Assembly (NCBI GenBank): GCA_947374125.1
Contig: CANCAR010000022.1
Coordinates: 1 to 20,424 of the forward strand
Origin: Hyphomicrobiales bacterium
GTDB taxonomy: Bacteria; Pseudomonadota; Alphaproteobacteria; Rhizobiales; Beijerinckiaceae
Direction: 5' to 3'
DNA length: 20,424 bases
Position 1 is the stretch's first letter. Every line of letters starts with the position of its first letter. The notes beneath the pieces are model-generated. The model saw nothing but the letters and a program-made list of their open reading frames with translations, made no database searches and had not been told where the DNA came from. This document shows, piece after piece, positions 1 through 7,744 of the stretch. A program made the position numbers and the translations under genes.

Positions 1-848
1 TCGGGGCCGATCGCGTGATCGACACGCCGATTGCGGAATTGGGCATTGCAGGCGCAGCGGTTGGCGCGGCGCTCACGGGTATGAAGCCGGTGCTTGAACT
101 GCAATTTTCCGACTTTATTACGCTAGCGACCGAGCAAATTGTGAACCAAGCCGCCAAAATCCGGTTCATGTTTGGCGGTAAAGCGAGTGTGCCTTTGGTG
201 ATTCGGATGCCTGCGGGTTCCGGCACCGGTGCCGCGGCCCAACATAGCCAGAGCCTCGAGGCGTGGTTTGGTCACATTCCCGGCTTAAAAGTGGTTCAAC
301 CGTCAACCCCGCATGATGCGAAGGGCCTTTTATTGTCCGCGATTGACGATCCCAATCCGGTCCTTATTTTCGAGCACAAGCTGCTTTATAAAACCAAGGG
401 CTTGGTGCCTGTTGACGCCTATCGCGTCCCTATCGGCAAAGCCATTGTGCGCCGTCCCGGTAAGGATGTGACGATTGTCGGCTCCTCCATCATGGCGGTC
501 CGCGCCCAAGCGGCCGCTGAGCGTCTGGCAACAGAGGGCATCGATGCCGAAGTGATCGATTTGCGCAGTGTTCGGCCGATGGATACGGAAACGATTTTCG
601 CCAGCGTGCGTAAAACCTCGCGTCTTCTCATTGTCTATGAAGGCGTCAAAACGCTGGGCGTCGGAGCTGAGATCAGCGCGGCTGTGGCTGAGAGCGATGC
701 GTTTGACTATCTCGATGCACCAATTGTGCGGTTGGGCGGGCAGGAAGTTCCGCTGCCCTATAATCCTGTTCTCGAGAAAGCCGCTGTGCCGCAAGAGGAC
801 GATATCGTCAACGCCGCACGCCGCCTCGTGCGCGATGGACGTGCCTGA
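1..848 (+). CDS. acoB: E1 beta subunit of acetoin/2-oxoacid dehydrogenase, 5'-partial
   Basis: This is the beta subunit of a thiamine-diphosphate-dependent dehydrogenase, which with an alpha subunit oxidatively cleaves acetoin or a 2-oxoacid and passes the acyl group to the E2 lipoyl arm. The frame is open from base 3 to a TGA at 846-848, so the true start lies left of the window. The GTG at 15 sits inside the conserved 'DRVIDTPIAELG' motif and is not the start. About 281 residues are present; the family usually has 325-340, so some 45-55 are missing. Visible are the thiamine-diphosphate glutamate of 'DTPIAE', the 'IRMPAGSG...QHSQS' active-site segment, and the C-terminal transketolase domain with 'DVTIVGSS' and 'VIDLRSVRPMD'. 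The stop overlaps the next start by one base (TGATG). The E2 domain layout favours an acetoin dehydrogenase complex, but branched-chain or another 2-oxoacid substrate cannot be excluded from this subunit alone. Confidence 0.9.
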   Translation, partial: GADRVIDTPIAELGIAGAAVGAALTGMKPVLELQFSDFITLATEQIVNQAAKIRFMFGGKASVPLVIRMPAGSGTGAAAQHSQSLEAWFGHIPGLKVVQPSTPHDAKGLLLSAIDDPNPVLIFEHKLLYKTKGLVPVDAYRVPIGKAIVRRPGKDVTIVGSSIMAVRAQAAAERLATEGIDAEVIDLRSVRPMDTETIFASVRKTSRLLIVYEGVKTLGVGAEISAAVAESDAFDYLDAPIVRLGGQEVPLPYNPVLEKAAVPQEDDIVNAARRLVRDGRA

Positions 849-2110
849 TGGCTGTCGAAATCATTCTACCCCGCGTCGATATGGCGATGGAAAGCGGCTC
901 GGTTGCGCGTTGGGCCGTTAAAAACGGCGATAGCGTCAAAGCGGGCGATCTCGTTTTTGAAATGAACACCGATAAATCGGTCATGGAAGTCGAAGCGCCC
1001 TCAGCAGGCATTATCTCCGGTATTGCGGTGGATGAAGGCGTTGAAATGCCAGTCGGTGCCGTGTTGGCTTATATTCTCGCACCCGGCGAGGCTGAAGTTA
1101 CGCTTAAGCCCAAACCCGCTACTCTGGCGGTCAAAGCGACGGCAGATTCAAAACCAGAGGGTCGATCAACCGCCCTTTCGGATGGCGGGTTCAAGGGCGA
1201 TGAGGATGGTATCCGTGCCACGCCTTTGGCGCGTCGTTTGGCGCGCGAAGCTGGACTGGACTTAGCCGCCGTCGCGGGAACCGGTCCGCGCGGTCGCATC
1301 GACTCAGACGATGTTCAAAAGGCACTCACCGCTCGCCAGTCTCAAGGTTCAATCAGTGCCGATGGCACCCTTAAAATCCGGCATTGGGCGGCTGAAGGTC
1401 AACCCCGTGGAACAATGGTTCTGGTGCATGGCTTTGGCGGCAATGGAGCGACATGGGAGGTCATTGGCGGTGATCTGGCCAAGCGTGGCTTTAACGTTTA
1501 TGCACCGGATCTCGCGGGCCACGGGCGAACAGCCCTTGAGGCTGATAGTTTTGAAACGCTCGTCGCGTCGCTCGAAGCGTGCCTGTCAACCCTACCCGGC
1601 GGGCCACTCCATCTCGTTGGTCACTCGATGGGGGCCGCCGTCGCCGTTCGCGCTGCACGCCGGATGCCGCACAAGATCGCTCGGCTAACCTTGCTTGCAC
1701 CCTACGGTCTTGGCACCCAGATTGATGAGGGTTTCATTCGCGGTTTAGCCCATACCACAACGTCGGAAAACGTCGCCGCTTTGCTGCGTTTGCTGACGGT
1801 TCGGACGATTGCCTATTCCCCCAGACAATTGGAAATCATGACGTCCGAAGTTAGCCAAGGGCGTCTGATCGGGCTTTCGAAGCTTCTCGTGGCCAACGGC
1901 CAGCAGAGCGTCACGATACTTGACGATCTTGCGGCTTTATCCTGCCCGGTGGACGTCATCTTTGGCGTGATGGACCGCATCATCCCTTGGCAACATGTCG
2001 CCCATTTACCGCCAACGATACCGGTCAGACTTCTGCGCGAAGCAGGCCACATGATCCATCTCGATGAACCGGATGTGCTTGCCCGTTTGTTGGAGACGAT
2101 CTCGGGTTGA
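848..2110 (+). CDS. acoC: AcoC-type E2: lipoyl + E3-binding + alpha/beta-hydrolase domains
   Basis: This 420-residue protein is the E2 component that carries the acyl group from E1 and hands it to CoA. Residues 1-80 form a biotinyl/lipoyl domain; the predicted lipoylated lysine is K43 in 'MNTDKSVMEVEAP'. Residues about 121-160 are the peripheral-subunit (E3) binding domain ('ATPLARRLAREAGLDL' and 'GTGPRGRI'). From about 177 to the end it is an alpha/beta-hydrolase, not the usual 2-oxoacid acetyltransferase domain. The hydrolase part has 'VLVHGFGG' (191-198), nucleophile elbow 'GHSMG' with S260, a probable acid D376 in 'GVMDRIIP', and H401 in 'EAGHMIHLDEP'. This layout is that of acetoin dehydrogenase AcoC. 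Its ATG shares one base with the E1 beta stop, so the two are translationally coupled. The stop codon directly abuts the stop of the convergent rpiB-like gene with no spacer. Substrate acetoin is inferred from domain layout only. Confidence 0.9.
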   Translation: MAVEIILPRVDMAMESGSVARWAVKNGDSVKAGDLVFEMNTDKSVMEVEAPSAGIISGIAVDEGVEMPVGAVLAYILAPGEAEVTLKPKPATLAVKATADSKPEGRSTALSDGGFKGDEDGIRATPLARRLAREAGLDLAAVAGTGPRGRIDSDDVQKALTARQSQGSISADGTLKIRHWAAEGQPRGTMVLVHGFGGNGATWEVIGGDLAKRGFNVYAPDLAGHGRTALEADSFETLVASLEACLSTLPGGPLHLVGHSMGAAVAVRAARRMPHKIARLTLLAPYGLGTQIDEGFIRGLAHTTTSENVAALLRLLTVRTIAYSPRQLEIMTSEVSQGRLIGLSKLLVANGQQSVTILDDLAALSCPVDVIFGVMDRIIPWQHVAHLPPTIPVRLLREAGHMIHLDEPDVLARLLETISG

Positions 2111-2542
2111 TCACTGATCGAGGCGATTAAGGGCATCAACATTGGCAGCCGATGGCCCCGCGGGATCAAACTCGGAGGCGAGCCATTGATCGACGATGGC
2201 TTTGGCCAATTCAGGTCCGATTATGCGGGCACCCATGGTGATAATCTGCGCATTGTTCGATTTGGCCGCCCGTTCTGCCGAATAGGTGTCGTGCGTCAAG
2301 GCGGCCCTAATACCCGGAACCTTGTTCGCCGCGATGCAGACGCCGATACCCGTCCCGCAGCATAAAATAGCCCGCTCGTAATGACCCGCGAGGACTTCAT
2401 TGCCAATATGCGCTGCAAGATCGGCGTAAAACCCGGGCTTACTGAGATTGACGACCTCATGCTCACCCTTCGCTTTCAAATGCGCCTCGATGACGTCGAC
2501 CAGTGGAACGCCTGCGCTATCGCCAGCAACTGCTATTTTCAT
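2111..2542 (-). CDS. rpiB: RpiB/LacAB-family sugar-phosphate isomerase (EryI-like)
   Basis: This 143-residue protein belongs to the ribose-5-phosphate isomerase B family, which interconverts aldose and ketose phosphates in the cytoplasm. The hallmark block is 'CCGTGIGVCIAANK' (61-74), with catalytic cysteine C62 expected from the E. coli RpiB alignment ('CGTG'). H84 in 'THDTYSAERA', 'NNAQIITMG' (96-104) and 'RIIG' complete the active-site signature. The start at 2542 has an AGGAG ribosome binding site nine bases upstream. It follows the TpiA-like gene after 24 bases and is surely cotranscribed. The pairing with a TpiA paralogue resembles eryI-eryH, where the RpiB homologue turns D-erythrulose 4-phosphate into D-erythrose 4-phosphate; that role is inferred. 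Ribose 5-phosphate isomerase is the alternative. It converges tail to tail with the E2 gene. Confidence 0.88.
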   Translation of the reverse strand: MKIAVAGDSAGVPLVDVIEAHLKAKGEHEVVNLSKPGFYADLAAHIGNEVLAGHYERAILCCGTGIGVCIAANKVPGIRAALTHDTYSAERAAKSNNAQIITMGARIIGPELAKAIVDQWLASEFDPAGPSAANVDALNRLDQ

Positions 2543-2566
2543 GACATTGATCTCCTATCTTTGACC

Positions 2567-3334
2567 TTAAGCTAGCCCCTCTGCGACCGCCTGCACAATC
2601 CCAATATAGCCTTGCGCCTCCCAAGCCGAGCGGCCGATAAACAGGCCATCAATGGCCGGTTGCTTCGCCAAGGCTATGCAATTGCCGGGGTTAACGCTGC
2701 CGCCATACAAAACCGGCAAAACGGTACCGCAAAGCTCCATCGTGAGCGATTTGATGTGTTCGTGCTGCTCATTGGCAAAGTCGGGATCAGCCGGTACGCC
2801 GCCCTCGCCAATCGACCAGACCGGCTCATAGGCAAACAGGACGCGCGGCTTTAAAGTGTCTTCGACCTTTGAAAGTGCAGCTCGAACCTGTCCGGACAAT
2901 ACCTCCGCCGTTCTGCCTGCCTCATAGTCAGCCCTTGTGTCGCCGATGCAAACGAGAGGGATCAGTCCGTGGGCAAGGGCAGCAGCCACTTTCAACGCAA
3001 CCGTCTCGTCGGTCTCGCCGAAATGCGTCCGCCTTTCGCTATGGCCCAATTCCACCAATGTCGCACCACACTCTTTGATCATCAGCGGCGAGATTTCACC
3101 GGTCCAAGCGCCTTGGTTAGCCCAATGCATGTTTTGTGCGCCAACCATGACCTTTGTTCCAGCGAGTCGTTCGGCTACATCCGCAATGTAGGGAAACGGT
3201 GGAATAATAAAGGGGCGATAATCGGTTGACTGAGCGACGGGCGAGGCGCGCAGAGCATCAGCAAAAGCACGCGCTTCGGCGCGCGTTTTGTTCATCTTCC
3301 AGCTTGTACCGATAAAGGGAATTTTTTTGTTCAT
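2567..3334 (-). CDS. tpiA: Triosephosphate isomerase family protein (EryH/LerI-like)
   Basis: This 255-residue TIM-barrel isomerase has the triosephosphate isomerase active site: K13 in 'WKMNK', electrophile H98 in 'LGHSERR', base E170 in 'YEPVW', and the phosphate-binding 'YGGSV' (210-214). Two features depart from glycolytic TPI: the asparagine usually two residues before K13 ('GNWKMN') is a serine ('TSWKMN'), and loop 6 continues 'SIGEGGVPADPDF' in place of 'AIGTGK'. I associate both with the EryH/LerI branch, which isomerises L-erythrulose 1-phosphate and D-erythrulose 4-phosphate, rather than glycolysis. The association with rpiB supports this. The gene is 68 bases downstream of the amidohydrolase on the same strand, and no terminator is visible in that gap. 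There is no clear Shine-Dalgarno before the ATG. A housekeeping TPI role is less likely but not excluded. Confidence 0.88.
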   Translation of the reverse strand: MNKKIPFIGTSWKMNKTRAEARAFADALRASPVAQSTDYRPFIIPPFPYIADVAERLAGTKVMVGAQNMHWANQGAWTGEISPLMIKECGATLVELGHSERRTHFGETDETVALKVAAALAHGLIPLVCIGDTRADYEAGRTAEVLSGQVRAALSKVEDTLKPRVLFAYEPVWSIGEGGVPADPDFANEQHEHIKSLTMELCGTVLPVLYGGSVNPGNCIALAKQPAIDGLFIGRSAWEAQGYIGIVQAVAEGLA

Positions 3335-3402
3335 CCGTTGAAATCCGAGTACGTGATGAGCTTCTACCTGCCTGCCGATCGTCTATCTCTGTGTCGAGAC
3401 CA

Positions 3403-4836
3403 TTAACAACAACCGAGCGTTCCCGAATAAAAATCCCGAATGCGCGGCTCAAGTTCTCGCCAAGCGCTAAAAAACGGTTCGCGCCCGGGCATGCGCTCCC
3501 GATAGAGCTGTCGCACTCGGGTTTCGGATGCGGCCAAATCTAGGGTTACGAGTTGACCGTCCTGCACAATATCCTCACCCGCCACGATCAGATGAACGAT
3601 ATGGGCTTGGCTGCCGCGTCCGAATAACACGTCGATCGGTTCAACAGCTGTAATCGCGTCCGCATCTAGCCGATCAAGATCGAGCACGAGAAGATCGGCG
3701 GCTGCTCCAACCTCTAACACCCCGTCGCCGGGAGCGTCAGTGGCAAAGCGTCCGTCTTTGACAGTCTTAAGCACCCAATCGAAGCGGCTGATCGTCCGTT
3801 CAAAGCCAAAGCCGCCATGCAGAAAATGCGCGAGCCGCATTTCCCGGATCACGTCATCGTCTTCATCAAGTGCGGACGCATCCACACCCACCGCAACCCG
3901 CGCACCGCGCCGGATCGCCTCGCCAATCGGAGCAATGCCTGATTGCAAATGCAGATTCGAGCTTGGATTGGTGACCATCACGGCACCCGATGCGGCGATC
4001 AAATCGAGTTCATCCGGGCGCGCATACACGCAGTGCGCCAGCGTCAACCGCTCGCTCAAAAGCCCAATACGTTTTAAATGCGGCAAGACACCTTCCGGAT
4101 ACTGCGCATCGACAAATTGCCGCTGATAGCGGGTTTCCAAAAGATGCATATGCACCCGCCGCCCCGTTCTGGCGGAGGCTTCCGCTATGCGCGTCAACAG
4201 CTCATCCGAGCACCATTGCATCCCATTCGGGCCAAACTGCACCTGAAACATCGGCGTCTCATAGGCCTTTGCAATCTCCTCGACGCGTTGCACCTGTTCT
4301 TCGGCGCTTGGCATTGTCGCAAAAAACTGCTGTTCCACAATGCTGCGTGCATTCGGTGATAGTCCGGCCAGAACCGTCTCACTTGGTCCATACACCAGCG
4401 GGTTGCGGTCCCGCATAAAGAGCGCAAAGGCCACGCGGATGCCGACCTCTTTGGCCGCGCGCGCGACTTCGCCGATTTCCTCCATCGGCGACATCGGGCC
4501 GTGCAATCGCGTGTAATGCGCCATCACGGTCCCGGCCCCCGCGCGCGCCGCGTGCCCAAAGGCAACGAGCGCAGCAAGGTAAGGATCCATCGCGGGCATT
4601 TTGCCTTGGCCCGGCAACCAGCTTTCAAGCGGTCTATCGCCAAGCCCGAAGGAGGTGGTGGAGAGAGGGCGCGTATGGTCATGCGCATTCACCAGCGCGG
4701 GCATCGCCAGAAGCCGCCTTTGGGGCTGTGCAGCAGATGGCGTAATCGCCGCAATTCGACCGTTCTCAATCCGGAGATCAACCGGGCCGTCTGCACTGTT
4801 TCCACCCAAAAGGGTAAGGCCGCAAAGTGTTTTCAT
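3403..4836 (-). CDS. TRZ/ATZ-type metal-dependent amidohydrolase/deaminase
   Basis: This 477-residue protein is in the amidohydrolase superfamily subgroup that includes chlorohydrolases, guanine deaminase and S-adenosylhomocysteine/methylthioadenosine deaminases. Such enzymes hydrolyse C-N bonds using a metal-bound water. Expected ligands and catalytic residues are visible: H52 and H54 ('NAHDH'), H231 and E234 ('HMHLLET'), H268 ('LAHCV') and D319 ('VGVDAS'). The 'NPSSNLHLQSGIAP' segment (290-303) is typical of this subgroup. Small N- and C-terminal beta-sandwich parts flank the barrel. I chose the ATG at 4836 because it overlaps the previous gene's stop by four bases (ATGA). A GTG nine codons upstream would add a poorly supported extension. 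The substrate is unknown; the context of a peptide-type importer and ATP-grasp ligase suggests a nitrogen-containing small molecule. Confidence 0.85.
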   Translation of the reverse strand: MKTLCGLTLLGGNSADGPVDLRIENGRIAAITPSAAQPQRRLLAMPALVNAHDHTRPLSTTSFGLGDRPLESWLPGQGKMPAMDPYLAALVAFGHAARAGAGTVMAHYTRLHGPMSPMEEIGEVARAAKEVGIRVAFALFMRDRNPLVYGPSETVLAGLSPNARSIVEQQFFATMPSAEEQVQRVEEIAKAYETPMFQVQFGPNGMQWCSDELLTRIAEASARTGRRVHMHLLETRYQRQFVDAQYPEGVLPHLKRIGLLSERLTLAHCVYARPDELDLIAASGAVMVTNPSSNLHLQSGIAPIGEAIRRGARVAVGVDASALDEDDDVIREMRLAHFLHGGFGFERTISRFDWVLKTVKDGRFATDAPGDGVLEVGAAADLLVLDLDRLDADAITAVEPIDVLFGRGSQAHIVHLIVAGEDIVQDGQLVTLDLAASETRVRQLYRERMPGREPFFSAWRELEPRIRDFYSGTLGCC

Positions 4837-5789
4837 AAGGCAGCGTAACCCGTAACGCCACACCTTGCTAGGCTGGCTTTGAACCAGGTAACGCCACGCT
4901 CCAGCGCAGCGCGCTCCAGCGCCACTAATGCTTCGCCGCTATGCTGGCTTTGGTCCAGAATAATCCGCTCAGGCTTAAAAGGCGGCTCCAAAAAGCGGAA
5001 CGCGGCTTCGCCCAAACGAACACCTTCTAATGCTTCACGCCCCGCGCGGATGGGGGCGCTATAAGCCCAAACATTTTCAAAGGTAAGCCGCCGCAAGCCC
5101 TGATCGAGAAGCCGTTGGGTCAGGTGTTCAATCGGCAAAAACCCTTCGCCCATCGGCACGCCCGCAACCGTTAGCTGCCCCGCATGTTCAGGCCGCACCA
5201 TCACGTGGTCTTTGACATGGACCGAGTGGACGTGGCGGATAACCGCATCGAGCGCCCGCTCGGGGTCTTCTAGCACCATTTGCGAATTGCCGTAATCATA
5301 GAGAATTTTGAGCCGCGGATGGTTGATCGCCTCAACGATGCTGGCGAGTTCTGGCCCCGTAAAATCCTCATGGTTTTCAAGCACGATGGTGACGCCCACC
5401 GCGTCCGCCTGGGAGACGACTTGTTTGAGATCATCCGTCGTTTTCTGCATCATCTCGGCCACCGAACCCGAATGCCGCGTATAGGTGCGAAGCGCTGTTG
5501 CACCCATGCGATGGGCTACATCGAGCAATTCTCGCATATGCGCGGGCTCGGTGCCGCTGGTATCGACTTCGAGGCTCATTGTGGAAGAAGCCAATCGCTC
5601 GCGCAATTGATCCATGCGCCAGGTTTCGCGCCCGCCCAGATGCCGGTAATTCGAATTATTCAACGATAGGTTGATACCGGTAAAGCCAAACGCTTCGGCC
5701 AAATCGGCATAGGCAATGGCGCCAAAATTCGGTGCATGAACAAAATGATGCCAGAGGCTGAAGGAGTGGATCGAATGGTCGATGATCAT
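4833..5789 (-). CDS. Sugar phosphate isomerase/epimerase-type TIM barrel (AP endonuclease 2 family)
   Basis: This 318-residue protein belongs to the xylose-isomerase-like TIM barrel family, which holds sugar isomerases and epimerases, inosose dehydratases and dehydroshikimate dehydratases. The likely metal ligands are in the expected order: E138 ('VLENHED'), D165 ('YDYGN'), H191 ('HVKDH') and E238 ('LTFENVW'). I chose the ATG at 5789 because it lies four bases after the kinase stop (TAG at 5794-5796). The frame is open for 40 more codons upstream, but those residues lie inside the kinase gene and do not resemble the family. Its stop overlaps the amidohydrolase start (ATGA). The C-terminal 50 residues or so, past the last ligand, are a longer tail than I expect. 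Isomerase, epimerase and dehydratase activities cannot be told apart from sequence alone. Confidence 0.82.
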   Translation of the reverse strand: MIIDHSIHSFSLWHHFVHAPNFGAIAYADLAEAFGFTGINLSLNNSNYRHLGGRETWRMDQLRERLASSTMSLEVDTSGTEPAHMRELLDVAHRMGATALRTYTRHSGSVAEMMQKTTDDLKQVVSQADAVGVTIVLENHEDFTGPELASIVEAINHPRLKILYDYGNSQMVLEDPERALDAVIRHVHSVHVKDHVMVRPEHAGQLTVAGVPMGEGFLPIEHLTQRLLDQGLRRLTFENVWAYSAPIRAGREALEGVRLGEAAFRFLEPPFKPERIILDQSQHSGEALVALERAALERGVTWFKASLARCGVTGYAAL

Positions 5790-5793
5790 GAGG

Positions 5794-6666
5794 CTATATC
5801 CGTTCCAATTCCGCACCCGCCGCCCGAATATAGCGGTCCCGAACCGCGATATCGGTTTCACCGACGGTCTGATAGCGCAGGCAACAATAGCCCGCCATAC
5901 GATAGGCAAAGGCCGCTTCCAAAGCTTTATATCGCCGTTTCACGGCAGGCATATCAAGCGCATCAAAAAAGTGCTCGCGTCCTTGATCGTTCAAAGGCTC
6001 GCAAAGATTCAAAATCTGGAAGGCAGGCGAGAGGAAACTATAGACATCCTCCGCCACATCGCCCCTCGCCGGACATTGCCAATCCACCAACCGCAAATCC
6101 TCGCCTTGGCCGATCAAATTAGTGGCGCCAATATCCGTATGGATGAGGGAGAGGCGTTCTGGGCTTGCCAGCGTAAAGGCGGTTGGTCGGCCCTTTTGAA
6201 AACGATCAACGAGGTCGTCTGCCTCGCAGCGGGCAAACAAAGCATCGCCTTCCGCTAAAATCCCCTCGCTTGTCATAGGCACGATCCTAAAGCCATCCGC
6301 ATCGGCCGCTTCCTTGCGGCGCAAAAGCGCTGCCATGCCTGCAAGATCATCTTTCCAAATCTTGCCTTTAACATAGGCATAAACGAGAATGCCATCGTCT
6401 GGCCAAAACGCGAAAGGTTCGGGCGCAACGCCAAGGCCTGAAAGCCTTTTTAGCGCCGCTGCCTCCGCATCGGGTAGGTTCGGGAAGAGGCTATCCTTCA
6501 ACACCGCGCGATAGCATTTCACCACATAGGTGCCAGACGAATTGGAAACTTTCAGCACATCGTTCCAATAACCGCCCGCTAGTTTTTTGATCTGATAGGG
6601 TCCGCGTCCCAAGCCTTTGGCTTCGAGAAAGGGGCCAGCGTTCGCAATGTCGAAACCTGCAACCAT
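5794..6666 (-). CDS. Aminoglycoside phosphotransferase/choline kinase-fold small-molecule kinase
   Basis: This 290-residue protein has the eukaryotic-like kinase fold of aminoglycoside phosphotransferases, choline kinase and homoserine kinase II. Visible are the nucleotide-binding lysine K50 ('YVVKCY'), the catalytic loop 'LIHTDIGATNLI' with H176, D178 and N183, and the metal-binding D195 in 'LVDWQ', a conservative form of 'IDWE'. It most likely phosphorylates a hydroxyl group of a small metabolite; antibiotic resistance is improbable inside a catabolic operon. The ATG at 6666 shares one base with the stop of the upstream dehydrogenase (TGATG). A GTG one codon earlier is the alternative start. 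The substrate is unknown. Methylthioribose kinase shares the fold but is usually near 400 residues. In this operon it is the only obvious source of a phosphorylated intermediate for the TpiA/RpiB-like isomerases. Confidence 0.82.
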   Translation of the reverse strand: MVAGFDIANAGPFLEAKGLGRGPYQIKKLAGGYWNDVLKVSNSSGTYVVKCYRAVLKDSLFPNLPDAEAAALKRLSGLGVAPEPFAFWPDDGILVYAYVKGKIWKDDLAGMAALLRRKEAADADGFRIVPMTSEGILAEGDALFARCEADDLVDRFQKGRPTAFTLASPERLSLIHTDIGATNLIGQGEDLRLVDWQCPARGDVAEDVYSFLSPAFQILNLCEPLNDQGREHFFDALDMPAVKRRYKALEAAFAYRMAGYCCLRYQTVGETDIAVRDRYIRAAGAELERI

Positions 6667-7673
6667 CACGTATAGGATTTCAACGCTGCAAGCAGCGCTT
6701 TGTCGATGGGGAGCCCCGTTTTACGCAACCGCTTTTGGTTTTCCTCCCGCCGCGCATTGGGGAGTCTTGTGCCTTCTTGTTCCAAAATAGTGCTCACCAA
6801 TCCATCAACAATGGTGTGGAACGCCCTTCCGGAAAATTTAGCGGGCGAGAGCGCAATGAAGAATTGCGCATTGTTGATAGGTTCGTTGTCGGCCGCCACG
6901 AAAGAGCCCATTGCGGTACCGAGCGAACTGCCGGTCAGCGCGGCGCACATCACTTCGACGATCAAGCCTTGGCCAAACCCCTTATAGCCGCCGGATGGCG
7001 CCATCGAGCCCGCAAGTCCGGCCACCGGATCGGTTGTTGGTTTTCCTTCTTCATCCAGCGCCCAGCCGAGCGGAATGTCATGCCCCTGTTCGGCGGCGCG
7101 TTTTACCGCCGTCCAGGCAACTTGCGAGGAGGATTGGTCAATCAAAAACCGGATCTTGCCCGCGCGACCCGGCACGGCAAACGACATGGGATTGGTGCCA
7201 ATAATCGGCTTTTTGCCGCCAAAGGGTGCAATAGCGGCGATCGAGTTGGTAAATCCAAAGGCCAAAAGCCCTTCGCGTGCCAAATAGCCGGTGTGGAAAC
7301 CAAGCGTTGCGGCATTATACGAATGCGCCACGCCAAGCGCCGCAATGCCGTGTTTCTTGGCCGCCGGAATGAGTTTTGAAAATCCCTTTTCAATCGCCGG
7401 ATGCGCGAAGCCGCCATTGGCATCCACCATGTAGGCACTATTGGACATTTTTCGAATGGTGGGCTTCGCCCTTCCATCGACTTTGCCGCTTTTGAGATGC
7501 AGGCAATAATATTGCAGCCAATAAAAGCCGTGGCCTTCGAGGCCCGATAATTCCGTGTCGAGAATGGCTTCCGTAAAATACGCGGCGTTTTTCTTCGATG
7601 TACCGGCACCAGTCAGCGCGTCGAAAATAAGGGATCGCGCTTTCTTCACGCTCAACAAGACCATGTCGTTCAT
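6666..7673 (-). CDS. Ldh2/MDH2-family NAD(P)-dependent 2-hydroxyacid/imino-acid oxidoreductase
   Basis: This 335-residue protein belongs to the malate/L-lactate dehydrogenase family with a non-Rossmann NAD(P) fold. Known members are diketogulonate reductase, ureidoglycolate dehydrogenase, sulfolactate dehydrogenase and delta-1-piperideine-2-carboxylate reductase. Landmarks are the active-site histidine H49 in 'LSGLEGHGFY' (usually 'DSHG'), 'GTNPMSFAVP' (159-168) and 'SGGYKGFGQGL' (227-237). The ATG at 7673 has a GGGAGG ribosome binding site five bases upstream, which decides it over the adjacent TTG. It is 71 bases downstream of the MBL gene and runs into the kinase with a one-base overlap. 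The 'HSYNAATLGFHTGY' segment differs from the usual 'SxHFGxAGxY', so an unusual substrate is possible. Oxidation or reduction of a 2-hydroxy/2-oxo acid, or of a cyclic imino acid, is the reasonable range. Confidence 0.87.
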   Translation of the reverse strand: MNDMVLLSVKKARSLIFDALTGAGTSKKNAAYFTEAILDTELSGLEGHGFYWLQYYCLHLKSGKVDGRAKPTIRKMSNSAYMVDANGGFAHPAIEKGFSKLIPAAKKHGIAALGVAHSYNAATLGFHTGYLAREGLLAFGFTNSIAAIAPFGGKKPIIGTNPMSFAVPGRAGKIRFLIDQSSSQVAWTAVKRAAEQGHDIPLGWALDEEGKPTTDPVAGLAGSMAPSGGYKGFGQGLIVEVMCAALTGSSLGTAMGSFVAADNEPINNAQFFIALSPAKFSGRAFHTIVDGLVSTILEQEGTRLPNARREENQKRLRKTGLPIDKALLAALKSYT

Positions 7674-7744
7674 CAAGGCCTCCCGCTTCTCGTTTGAGTG
7701 GAGCGTAAAGCGGGTAGACTAAAAAGGCGAGAGGCGTCTTGGCG

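Noticed and set aside
5790..5909. A 40-codon N-terminal extension of the TIM-barrel isomerase into the kinase gene
   Set aside because: The added residues are antisense-like and unrelated to the family, and the ATG at 5789 fits the four-base spacing from the kinase stop.
5794..6666. Aminoglycoside resistance gene
   Set aside because: Only the fold is shared; overlap with catabolic genes on both sides makes a metabolic kinase far more likely.
6735..7379. Long plus-strand open frame across the Ldh2-type dehydrogenase gene
   Set aside because: The composition is that of a shadow frame, rich in arginine and histidine without motifs.
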